From: Patescibacteria group bacterium
GTDB taxonomy: Bacteria; Patescibacteriota; Microgenomatia; Levybacterales; UBA12049
Length of the DNA: 10,349 bases
Assembly (NCBI GenBank): GCA_023485715.1
Contig: JAMCZG010000015.1
Location: 1-10,349, forward strand
Direction: 5' to 3'
The position numbers were made by a program, and so were the translations under genes. Positions 1-4,896 of the stretch are shown piece after piece. The first letter of the stretch is position 1; the number at the start of each line of letters is the position of its first letter. Under the pieces are notes generated by a model. It saw only the letters and a program-made list of their open reading frames with translations, had not been told where the DNA came from and searched no databases.

Positions 1-27
1 GTAGGAAACGGGATTGGCTGGAATTAA
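1..27 (+). CDS. Possible 3' end of a plus-strand gene cut by the window edge
   Basis: Reading frame 1 from the left edge gives VGNGIGWN and then TAA at 25-27. It would converge on the minus-strand transglycosylase-like gene with a 23-base gap, which fits the spacing of other convergent pairs here. Eight codons are too few to identify a protein. The opposite strand cannot be an open gene in the matching frame, because it has a TAA with no start after it before the edge. The first 17 bases also resemble part of the Pro/Thr linker of the neighbouring gene (one mismatch), so the stretch could instead be a duplicated remnant. Confidence 0.2.
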   Translation, partial: VGNGIGWN

Positions 28-50
28 GTAAGTTTATCGAATAAATATAG

Positions 51-599
51 TTATTTTGCACAGTTTGGCCAAATTCCTAAACGGTTTTGGGACACCATAA
101 AACAAGCTGTGCGGATAGATTCTTCTGGATTAAAACGAAGGTTCACATCAGGATTTTGCCCCATTAAAGTTCTTGTTTGAACCCATAAGCTTTCCGAAAA
201 TTGGAAAAGTCCCGCATAATATTTTGTGCTCGCGTTTGGGTTTAGAGTCGATTCGCAGTTGGCGATTCTTTTGAGCAATTCTTTGTCGACGCTATATTCA
301 CTTGCGTATCTTGTAAAAAGAGCTTCGAGTTCTTGCGGCGCAATAATAATCGTTGTTGGAGTTGGCGTTAATGTTGGCAAAGGCATTGGTGTTTGGGTCG
401 GAGTCGAAGTAGGAAACGGGGTTGGAGAAGATGTCGGAGAAGGAATAGGTGTAGGCGTTGTAGTAGGTGTCGGAATTTTAACGGCTACTGCTTTATTAAT
501 ACCCGCCATATTTACTCGGGAAAACAACGTATATGTAAAAATAATTACGCCCAAAAATAAAAACAACAGAAAGAAAACAAGAATCCTTATTTTCCGCAT
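51..599 (-). CDS. Membrane-anchored lytic transglycosylase-like (SLT/lysozyme-fold) protein
   Basis: The 182-aa product probably cleaves or binds peptidoglycan outside the cell. Residues 5-27 are one strongly hydrophobic segment after a basic MRKIR start, serving as a signal anchor. Residues 42-83 are almost entirely Pro, Thr and Ser, a wall-spanning spacer. From about 88 to the end there is an SLT-like domain: the catalytic Glu is probably E116 in ANCES, followed by N120-P121 and the GLFQF motif at 130-134. This is the ES...GLxQ pattern of goose-type lysozyme and transglycosylase folds. The domain is short (about 95 aa), so the call is a minimal SLT domain. Cys115, Cys166 and Cys180 could form a disulfide. 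There is no Shine-Dalgarno site. A palindrome (GGTTTA-TAC-TAAACC, 601-615) sits directly before ATG and holds a possible -10 (TAGTAT). The gene is monocistronic, downstream of msrA on the same strand. Confidence 0.8.
   Translation of the reverse strand: MRKIRILVFFLLFLFLGVIIFTYTLFSRVNMAGINKAVAVKIPTPTTTPTPIPSPTSSPTPFPTSTPTQTPMPLPTLTPTPTTIIIAPQELEALFTRYASEYSVDKELLKRIANCESTLNPNASTKYYAGLFQFSESLWVQTRTLMGQNPDVNLRFNPEESIRTACFMVSQNRLGIWPNCAK
351..476 (-). repeat. Pro/Thr/Ser-rich linker-coding low-complexity tract
   Basis: This stretch codes residues 42-83 of the transglycosylase-like protein. On the plus strand it reads as irregular GTnGGn-type repeats (GTTGG, GTCGG, GTAGG), which produce PT, PS and TP steps on the minus strand. 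It creates a spurious plus-strand open frame of Val/Gly repeats over 226-612. Such tracts change length easily by slippage, so the linker length may vary between strains. Confidence 0.75.
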
Positions 600-600
600 T

Positions 601-615
601 GGTTTATACTAAACC
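601..615. promoter_or_regulatory. Perfect inverted repeat abutting the transglycosylase-like gene start
   Basis: GGTTTA and TAAACC are perfect 6-base arms around TAC, ending two bases before the minus-strand ATG at 599. On the minus strand the repeat contains TAGTAT (610-605), a plausible -10 box, with TTGCTT (634-629) 18 bases upstream as a weak -35. The repeat could be an operator covering the -10, or a hairpin at the 5' end of the mRNA. The role is inferred; only the symmetry is seen. Confidence 0.35.
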
Positions 616-658
616 TTACTCTTGATAAAAGCAACTAAGCTACCGCTTTTGAAAAATA

Positions 659-1201
659 TTATCGATTTATTAAACGGGAATATTTTTCTCTGATTTTGGA
701 TAATTTTGGCGATATTATAAATTGACAATAAGGCTTATCTATATTTCGCTCGAAATATTTCTTATGGTAATCCTCTGCCTCAAAAAACTTATTTAAAGCC
801 TTTACTTCGGTAACTATTTTGTCTTTAAATATTTTTTCATCTTCGAGTTTCTTTATATAATTTTTTGCTTCTTTTTCCTGCCTTGAATCGGAAAATAAGA
901 TAATAGATCTATATTGTTTTCCGATATCGTTTCCCTGACGATTCAGAGTAGTCGGATCATGAAACGCAAAAAATATTTCCAGCAGTTTTTTGTAGGAGAC
1001 CACCTTTGGGTCGAATTCGATTTTTACCACTTCTGCATGGCCAGTATTCCCGCTACACACCTCATCGTAGGTTGGATTATCAGCGTGTCCACCGGCGTAA
1101 CCAGGAGTAACGTTTTTCACTCCTTTGAGTTTTGAAAAAATCGCTTCCGTACACCAAAAACAACCTCCGCCCAAAACAGCTACTTCTGAATCTTTATTCA
1201 T
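659..1201 (-). CDS. msrA: Peptide methionine (S)-S-oxide reductase MsrA
   Basis: MsrA reduces the S-epimer of methionine sulfoxide, free or in proteins, repairing oxidative damage with electrons from thioredoxin. The 180-aa length is normal for the family. GGGCFWCTEA gives catalytic Cys14, and Cys17 makes the CFWC motif. GYAGG (34-38), the GNTGHAEVV segment (51-59) and HDPTT/QGND/QYRS (81-99) are standard MsrA blocks. Cys159 in PYCQ is near the C-terminus and may act as the resolving cysteine. There is no signal peptide, so the enzyme is cytoplasmic. Its ATG lies one base after the msrB stop (1203-1205), so the two are surely one transcript, probably translationally coupled. No Shine-Dalgarno site of its own is evident. 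Confidence 0.97.
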   Translation of the reverse strand: MNKDSEVAVLGGGCFWCTEAIFSKLKGVKNVTPGYAGGHADNPTYDEVCSGNTGHAEVVKIEFDPKVVSYKKLLEIFFAFHDPTTLNRQGNDIGKQYRSIILFSDSRQEKEAKNYIKKLEDEKIFKDKIVTEVKALNKFFEAEDYHKKYFERNIDKPYCQFIISPKLSKIREKYSRLINR

Positions 1202-1202
1202 T

Positions 1203-1574
1203 TTATTTAGGAAAAAATTTAATCGACAATGAGTTCACACAATGTCTTGTATCTTTATCCGTAAAGCCCTCTCCCTCAAAAACATGTCCGAGATGGCCTC
1301 CGCATCGAGCACAAATAATCTCTGTTCTTGTCCCATCCGCGTCGATAAGCCTTTCAACAGACCCCGAAATCTCGTCGTCAAAACTCGGCCAACCGCAACC
1401 CGATTTAAACTTTGCCGAAGAAGTGTAAAGAGGATTATTGCATCGCTTGCAAACATATATGCCCTCTTTATAAAAATCGTCATACTCGCCGCTAAAGGGC
1501 GGCTCCGTTTGCTTGTCCATCATGATTTTTTCTTCTTCGGGGGTTAACTTATTAAATTTTATTTTCTTAATCAT
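1203..1574 (-). CDS. msrB: Peptide methionine (R)-S-oxide reductase MsrB
   Basis: MsrB reduces the R-epimer of methionine sulfoxide in proteins, complementing MsrA encoded just downstream. The 123-aa single-domain form carries the complete set of motifs. The structural zinc is bound by C42-x2-C45 (YVCKRC) and C88-x2-C91 (CARCGGHLGHVF). GCGWPSF carries Cys60, the likely resolving residue, and RHCVNS carries catalytic Cys112. The start is ATG at 1574, giving the usual FNKLTPEE-type N-terminus. There is no Shine-Dalgarno site before it. The order msrB-msrA with a one-base gap means both epimers are repaired by one operon of separate proteins rather than the fused MsrAB found in some bacteria. 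Confidence 0.97.
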   Translation of the reverse strand: MIKKIKFNKLTPEEEKIMMDKQTEPPFSGEYDDFYKEGIYVCKRCNNPLYTSSAKFKSGCGWPSFDDEISGSVERLIDADGTRTEIICARCGGHLGHVFEGEGFTDKDTRHCVNSLSIKFFPK

Positions 1575-1602
1575 TTTAGATTAATCAGAACTTTAATATT
1601 AG

Positions 1603-1633
1603 ATTATAACCATTTACTGATATTTTTATGTAA
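1603..1633 (-). promoter_or_regulatory. Candidate promoter of the msrB-msrA operon
   Basis: On the minus strand a consensus TATAAT (1608-1603) lies 28 bases before the msrB ATG at 1574. The best -35 is TTACAT (1633-1628) at a long 19-base spacing, so that element is weak. The predicted 5' UTR is about 20 bases and has no Shine-Dalgarno match. Confidence 0.5.
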
Positions 1634-1749
1634 CAAGCCTCACTAAGCATTTAATCATGACAATTCCTGATAAGCGCATAAACTGTGTGATTTTTATAAC
1701 TGAAATTCCCATACTAGATTTATTAAGCTTTAAACCGAGAGGAGGGAAT

Positions 1750-1929
1750 ATGCCAAAATACGGAAAGGGCGCACAAAAACAAGTCGAAAAAGCTATGCAT
1801 GAGTTCAAAAAAGGAGAGCTAAAAAGCGGCAAAAGCGGAAAAAGGGTTACGAACCCCCGCCAGGCAGTAGCCATCGGACTTTCTAAAGCGCGGAAAAAGG
1901 GCGCAAAGGTACCGACGCCTAAAAAATAA
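1750..1929 (+). CDS. Small basic DUF6496 family protein
   Basis: The 59-aa product starts MPKYGKGAQKQVEKAMHEFK and continues with a Lys/Gly/Ser-rich stretch (KSGKSGKR), then NPRQAVAIGLSKARKKGAKV. I recognise this as the DUF6496 family, whose function is unknown; its strong positive charge suggests nucleic-acid association. The frame is open upstream to an ATG at 1657, but I chose 1750. GAGAGGAGGG (1737-1746) is a strong Shine-Dalgarno site just before it, and the family's proteins begin at MPKYG. The added 31 residues would be hydrophobic and unlike the family. It is the first of three small plus-strand genes that all have strong Shine-Dalgarno sites. Confidence 0.88.
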   Translation: MPKYGKGAQKQVEKAMHEFKKGELKSGKSGKRVTNPRQAVAIGLSKARKKGAKVPTPKK

Positions 1930-1997
1930 TTATGTGATATAAATTACGGCTTTTTTAACACGTCATGCGCTAACTTATCTTTAAGGAGGAGGTGAAT

Positions 1998-2144
1998 ATG
2001 TTTAGTTTAAACTTTACAAATCTTAGTCCATTAGTATCTTTAATTTTCGGTGTATTGATATTAATCTTTCCTAAATTCTTAAATTATCTTATTGCGTTCT
2101 ATCTCATTATAATCGGGCTTTTTGGTTTAGGAATTTTAAGATGA
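1998..2144 (+). CDS. Small DUF3096 family membrane protein
   Basis: This 48-aa gene is short enough to be missed by ORF callers. The protein reads MFSLNFTNLSPLVSLIFG, then VLILIFPKFLNYLIAFYLII and IGLFGLGILR, ending in TGA at 2142-2144. It matches the DUF3096 pattern: a hydrophobic helix, a central FP-K/R-FLNY turn, then a second helix ending in IGLFGL. That makes two short membrane segments, at about 12-24 and 30-46. The Shine-Dalgarno site AAGGAGGAGGTGA (1983-1995) is close to a perfect anti-16S match, which strongly supports this start. The function is unknown. It lies between DUF6496 and the GlsB/YeaQ-like gene, and the three may be co-expressed. Confidence 0.87.
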   Translation: MFSLNFTNLSPLVSLIFGVLILIFPKFLNYLIAFYLIIIGLFGLGILR

Positions 2145-2190
2145 AAATGCGATTAAATGAATTTTTAACAAAGGAGGTGAGAATACTAAC

Positions 2191-2433
2191 ATGGATATAA
2201 TATTATGGATTGTTCTAGGCGCGATCGCTGGTTTTCTCGCGTCAGTAATAACAAAAAGTTCTCACGGTTTACTTACAGATGTAATCTTAGGTATAATCGG
2301 CGGATTTCTAGGAGGACTTTTAATGAATCTTTTAGGCCAACCTGGAGTTACGGGATTTAACTTATACAGTGTTTTTGTAGCAGTGGTGGGGGCTGTAATC
2401 TTAATCTTTTTGGGAAGAGTCGTACATTTATGA
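2191..2433 (+). CDS. GlsB/YeaQ/YmgE family (transglycosylase-associated) membrane protein
   Basis: The 80-aa protein has three hydrophobic segments at about 2-19, 28-49 and 59-77. Glycine-rich motifs (GAIAGFLAS near the N-terminus, ILGIIGGFLGGLL mid-protein, VGAVILIFLGR at the end) are diagnostic of PF04226. Members are small inner-membrane proteins often induced by general stress; despite the family's old name, no transglycosylase activity is established. The start is supported by AAAGGAGGTGAG (2170-2181), a near-perfect Shine-Dalgarno site 9 bases before ATG. It lies 46 bases after the DUF3096 stop, so co-transcription is likely. It converges on the Nudix-like gene with only 5 bases between stop codons. 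Confidence 0.92.
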   Translation: MDIILWIVLGAIAGFLASVITKSSHGLLTDVILGIIGGFLGGLLMNLLGQPGVTGFNLYSVFVAVVGAVILIFLGRVVHL

Positions 2434-2438
2434 TGTAA

Positions 2439-2876
2439 CTATTCCAGGGTTTTGAGACCAAGGCCTTTACGTATGCCGGCGTCGATAACTCGTTGACCCA
2501 CGATAAGGTCTTGTTTTGTTTGTTCGCTTAACTGTAATTTAAGTATTTGCTTAAATGTAAACCATGTGAATACACCCTTTTTAGACGAGAAGTTCTTTAC
2601 TTCGTGTACTTCTGCGTAAAAAACGGCGTGATTTTTACCTATGTCTTTATGAAAATACGTGTATATCGGATGGATAAAATCAGGTTTTATTTTTATTTTT
2701 AATAATTTATTAATAAGACGCAGAAATGTTTGTGCGGCGTTTTTTTCAGAAGAACATTCATCTCCGAACATCGACCAAAGAGATGATGAATTTTCTGTAG
2801 ATTTTTTTTGTTGCAAGAGAATTTGCTGTGTGGGCGGGTGATAAAAAAATCCACTTGCATAAAACTTTTTATGCAT
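2439..2876 (-). CDS. Degenerate Nudix-like protein, probably not a classical pyrophosphatase
   Basis: The 145-aa length suits a single Nudix fold. The N-terminal strand ASGFFYHPPTQQILLQQ resembles the first strands of Nudix hydrolases, and LWSMFGDECSSEKNAAQTFL lies where the Nudix box (Gx5Ex7REUxEExGU) is expected. G38 and E44 fit Gx5E. The catalytic core does not: the RE pair is L52-R53 and the EE metal ligands are N56-K57. The protein may therefore bind a nucleotide-like ligand without hydrolysing it, or have diverged to another role. A later HPIYTYFHKDIGKNHAVFYA stretch fits the remaining beta strands. It has its own promoter, and a leaderless mRNA is predicted from ATG 2876. A different fold remains possible. 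Confidence 0.6.
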   Translation of the reverse strand: MHKKFYASGFFYHPPTQQILLQQKKSTENSSSLWSMFGDECSSEKNAAQTFLRLINKLLKIKIKPDFIHPIYTYFHKDIGKNHAVFYAEVHEVKNFSSKKGVFTWFTFKQILKLQLSEQTKQDLIVGQRVIDAGIRKGLGLKTLE

Positions 2877-2883
2877 TAGTACT

Positions 2884-2892
2884 ATTATAGCA
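2884..2892 (-). promoter_or_regulatory. Extended -10 promoter of the Nudix-like gene, embedded in the upstream stop codon
   Basis: On the minus strand TGC-TATAAT runs from 2892 to 2884, and ATG starts at 2876, only 7 bases after the -10 box. Transcription would begin at or next to the A of ATG, giving a leaderless mRNA. The TAA stop of the upstream 362-aa gene (2887-2885) lies inside TATAAT. No good -35 is present, which is usual for extended -10 promoters. The same TGC-TATAAT occurs before the gene at 7237. Confidence 0.65.
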
Positions 2893-3973
2893 GATTTTGA
2901 TTTTTATGCATCATCAATTTTTCCTGGTCGATCATACTGTTTAGGGCGATAAGAATCAGAATATTAAAAACAAGGCCTAAAAAAGCACTCAATTGCTCCT
3001 GGTAAAAAGAAAAAACCTGAACCAAAAAAATGGAGATCAATAGACTTTTTTTAAACATCTTATACGCTTCGAGTCTGGACCGACGCATTTTTATAACTCC
3101 GATTATTATAAAAACACCCGCTACAGAACTCGCAAAAAGATCTAAAAGTTCGATCGTACTGCCGTATATGTCGTTAATCGTAATTCCCTGGAGTATAAAA
3201 ACCTGGATCAGGGCAGAAAAAGACAACATAAGCAGTAAAAGACTCAGGATAAATTTAAAAATAAAAAAGACGTTTACTCCGATCTTAAACATTTTTTTCC
3301 GGATCAAGTTTAAATAAAAATTAGTCATAAAATTTTTTACCCTGGTAACTATATTCGGCGTCGATTCTGGAATCGTGTCCAATTTTTTGTATAAATCTTT
3401 AAGCGTTATGGTAATCGAATCATTCTGGTCCGAATGAGATAAATAATATGTCGCCAACCTCTTTTCGTCTTCGTTTAAATCTATTGTTATAGCCTCCTTT
3501 ATATATTCCAAGCTGTTTATGAGATATTCTTTTTTAGAAAAATTCCAATATTTTCCGAACGAGTAAAAAGTCACGTACAAAACAACAAAAATTAAATAAA
3601 TCAAAGAGAAAGTCGGCTGAAAAAAATAATTATTGTCGCTTGTGATAAATTTTCCGAGTTCATCGATAAAAGCACCAAAACCTAAACCCCCTAAAACCGC
3701 GGCGATTGTTTTGGTTGGTCTCCCCAAGAAAATAAGTAAAAGAATTATCGCAACAAGCATAAACATTCCTCCCCAAAGCATGTGTGCGATATGAAGACCT
3801 CCGCCGCCGAGCTGAGGATAATTTGTGAGTTCAAGAAAAATCCTAATACCCAAAATCGAAATGACAGCCGAGACAAAAAAAGTTTCAAATATGCTTTCGA
3901 AATCGATCGCGCGGATAAAATATCGATCCCTTAACAAGCGCCGTTTTTCCGTTAGATTACCAAATAAATTCAT
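2885..3973 (-). CDS. Polytopic membrane protein of unknown function with GGGG-x-H-x2-H-x-LWGG motif
   Basis: The 362-aa protein has about eight predicted membrane segments, near 29-49, 60-83, 88-109, 119-139, 236-262, 277-296, 309-325 and 329-348. A charged cytoplasmic-looking region lies at 140-225. The most distinctive part is residues 56-109: GGGGLHIAHMLWGG (His61, His64) at the start of the second helix, then GGLGFGAFIDELGKF (Asp104, Glu105, Lys108) in the third. Polar and charged residues set among glycines inside membrane segments suggest an active or binding site rather than a plain anchor. From memory, similar HxxH-LWGG/FIDExGKF segments occur in actinobacterial membrane proteins, also unassigned. 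No transporter or enzyme family is recognised. It starts at ATG 3973 with no Shine-Dalgarno site. Its stop lies in the promoter of the Nudix-like gene, 8 bases upstream of that ATG. Confidence 0.85.
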   Translation of the reverse strand: MNLFGNLTEKRRLLRDRYFIRAIDFESIFETFFVSAVISILGIRIFLELTNYPQLGGGGLHIAHMLWGGMFMLVAIILLLIFLGRPTKTIAAVLGGLGFGAFIDELGKFITSDNNYFFQPTFSLIYLIFVVLYVTFYSFGKYWNFSKKEYLINSLEYIKEAITIDLNEDEKRLATYYLSHSDQNDSITITLKDLYKKLDTIPESTPNIVTRVKNFMTNFYLNLIRKKMFKIGVNVFFIFKFILSLLLLMLSFSALIQVFILQGITINDIYGSTIELLDLFASSVAGVFIIIGVIKMRRSRLEAYKMFKKSLLISIFLVQVFSFYQEQLSAFLGLVFNILILIALNSMIDQEKLMMHKNQNLL

Positions 3974-3988
3974 TTTAAATCTGATTTA

Positions 3989-4017
3989 ATCATAGGCCAG
4001 TATACGCGTTTTGTAAA
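3989..4017 (-). promoter_or_regulatory. Promoter of the 362-aa membrane protein gene
   Basis: On the minus strand TTTACA (4017-4012) and TATGAT (3994-3989) are separated by exactly 17 bases, each one mismatch from the sigma-70 consensus. The predicted start falls near 3982, leaving a leader of about 8 bases without a Shine-Dalgarno site. It is divergent from the promoter of the DUF3298 gene. Confidence 0.65.
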
Positions 4018-4055
4018 TATGATTTGATTTTTTTATTTTTTGTTGTTAATGTAAA

Positions 4056-4061
4056 TATAAT
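4056..4061 (+). promoter_or_regulatory. -10 box of the DUF3298 gene, leaderless configuration
   Basis: A perfect TATAAT ends 8 bases before ATG at 4070, so the transcript should begin within about two bases of the start codon. There is no room for a Shine-Dalgarno site. The upstream sequence is T-rich with only a poor -35 (TTATTT at 4033-4038, 17-base spacing). Confidence 0.6.
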
Positions 4062-4069
4062 GCTATTTT

Positions 4070-4804
4070 ATGAAAGATAATAAGATTCTTCTTTTAATCG
4101 CGATTATTTTCGTGTTAGTCGGAGGGTATTTTATTTTTCAAAAAAATATCACAAACAGCCAGGAACTTTCGCTTAAGGTAAAATTTGTAAAAGAAGAAAC
4201 TAATCTCTACAAAATCTCGGCAGAATATCCCCAATTCGACGCTCTTTCAAAATCGTTTAATGACCAAATACAGACTTTTGTGTCCGAGCAGATTAGTGAA
4301 TTTAAGAAAAATTCCGATGAGAATAATAAATTATTACAGCAAAATGCAACACCCGAAGAACTTTCTAAATTTCCACAACAAATGTATTCACTTTCAATTA
4401 CCTGGTCTCCCGAACAACTAAATAATCAATATATTAGTTTCATTATGAGAGTTAACGCCTTCGAAGGTGGCGCAAACCAACGACAAGAAATAAAGACCTT
4501 TAATTACGATATTGTGAATAAAAAAGAAGTCGAACTTTTGGATTTATTTAAAAACGACCCTAATTACATTCAGCAAATATCGGATTTTTCGATTAATTAT
4601 TTAACAGAACAATTCAGAAACCAGCCGAATTGTCCGTACGACAGCTGTGTTCCAAAAGACATGATCGCATCAGGCGCCGCCCCCGATGCGGACAATTTTA
4701 AAAATTTCACATTTAATGAAAATTTCGTAACCTTTTACTTCCCTAAAGCCCAAGTCGCTCCGGGCGCAGACGGCGAACAAAAAGTCATAATGCCCAGAGA
4801 ATAG
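4070..4804 (+). CDS. Membrane-anchored DUF3298 (RsiV-like) extracytoplasmic protein
   Basis: The 244-aa protein has an N-terminal membrane helix (residues 6-23, LLLIAIIFVLVGGYFIF) that anchors an exported domain. Residues 33-241 follow the DUF4163/DUF3298 layout. An N-terminal strand region (YKISAEYPQF) is followed by a helix (LSKSFNDQIQTFVSEQISEF) and SLSITWSPEQLNNQYISFIM. Then come NAFEGGANQ, a TFNYDIVNKKEVELLDLF block and the family-type ending FTFNENFVTFYFPKAQVAPG. In Bacillus RsiV this domain binds lysozyme and controls an ECF sigma factor. Here there is no adjacent sigma factor and no long cytoplasmic anti-sigma segment, so sigma control is unlikely; binding a wall hydrolase or wall component is a reasonable guess. 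Cys188 and Cys193 could form a disulfide. It has its own promoter, and the carbamoyltransferase follows 92 bases later with another. Confidence 0.85.
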   Translation: MKDNKILLLIAIIFVLVGGYFIFQKNITNSQELSLKVKFVKEETNLYKISAEYPQFDALSKSFNDQIQTFVSEQISEFKKNSDENNKLLQQNATPEELSKFPQQMYSLSITWSPEQLNNQYISFIMRVNAFEGGANQRQEIKTFNYDIVNKKEVELLDLFKNDPNYIQQISDFSINYLTEQFRNQPNCPYDSCVPKDMIASGAAPDADNFKNFTFNENFVTFYFPKAQVAPGADGEQKVIMPRE

Positions 4805-4848
4805 CCGCAAATTATAAACAATCATAAAAAACCTGCGATTTTTGAGTT

Positions 4849-4876
4849 TTGTAAAATTTAAACAGCCTGTTATAAT
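4849..4876 (+). promoter_or_regulatory. Promoter of the carbamoyltransferase gene
   Basis: TTGTAA (4849-4854), a 16-base spacer and TGT-TATAAT (4868-4876) form an extended -10 promoter with a consensus hexamer. The predicted start near 4883 leaves a leader of about 14 bases (AT-rich, no Shine-Dalgarno site) before ATG 4897. Confidence 0.7.
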
Positions 4877-4896
4877 TGCAGAAATAAAAAAACTTC

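Noticed and set aside
226..612. Plus-strand Val/Gly-repeat open frame opposite the transglycosylase-like gene
   Set aside because: It is the antisense shadow of the Pro/Thr linker; periodic GTnGGn repeats keep it open. It has no ribosome site and no family resemblance.
627..650. AAAAGC-N12-GCTTTT inverted repeat between msrA and the transglycosylase-like gene as a terminator
   Set aside because: The arms are short and A/T-rich with no following T-run on the minus strand, and they overlap the possible -35 of the next gene. Left uncalled.
1657..1749. N-terminal extension of DUF6496 from ATG 1657
   Set aside because: The added 31 residues are unlike the family, and the strong Shine-Dalgarno site lies directly before ATG 1750.
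2141..2200. A 19-codon frame (MKMRLNEFLTKEVRILTWI) whose ATG overlaps the DUF3096 stop as ATGA
   Set aside because: It runs through the Shine-Dalgarno site and start of the GlsB-like gene and has no ribosome site of its own. It could at most be a coupling leader; nothing in the sequence supports that.
4070..4804. Anti-sigma factor RsiV with a partner ECF sigma gene
   Set aside because: There is no adjacent ECF sigma gene, and only about five residues precede the membrane helix, too short for an anti-sigma domain.
4806..4845. Possible terminator after the DUF3298 gene (CGCA ... TGCG followed by ATTTTT)
   Set aside because: The stem is only 4 pairs with a loop of more than 20 bases, too weak to call.
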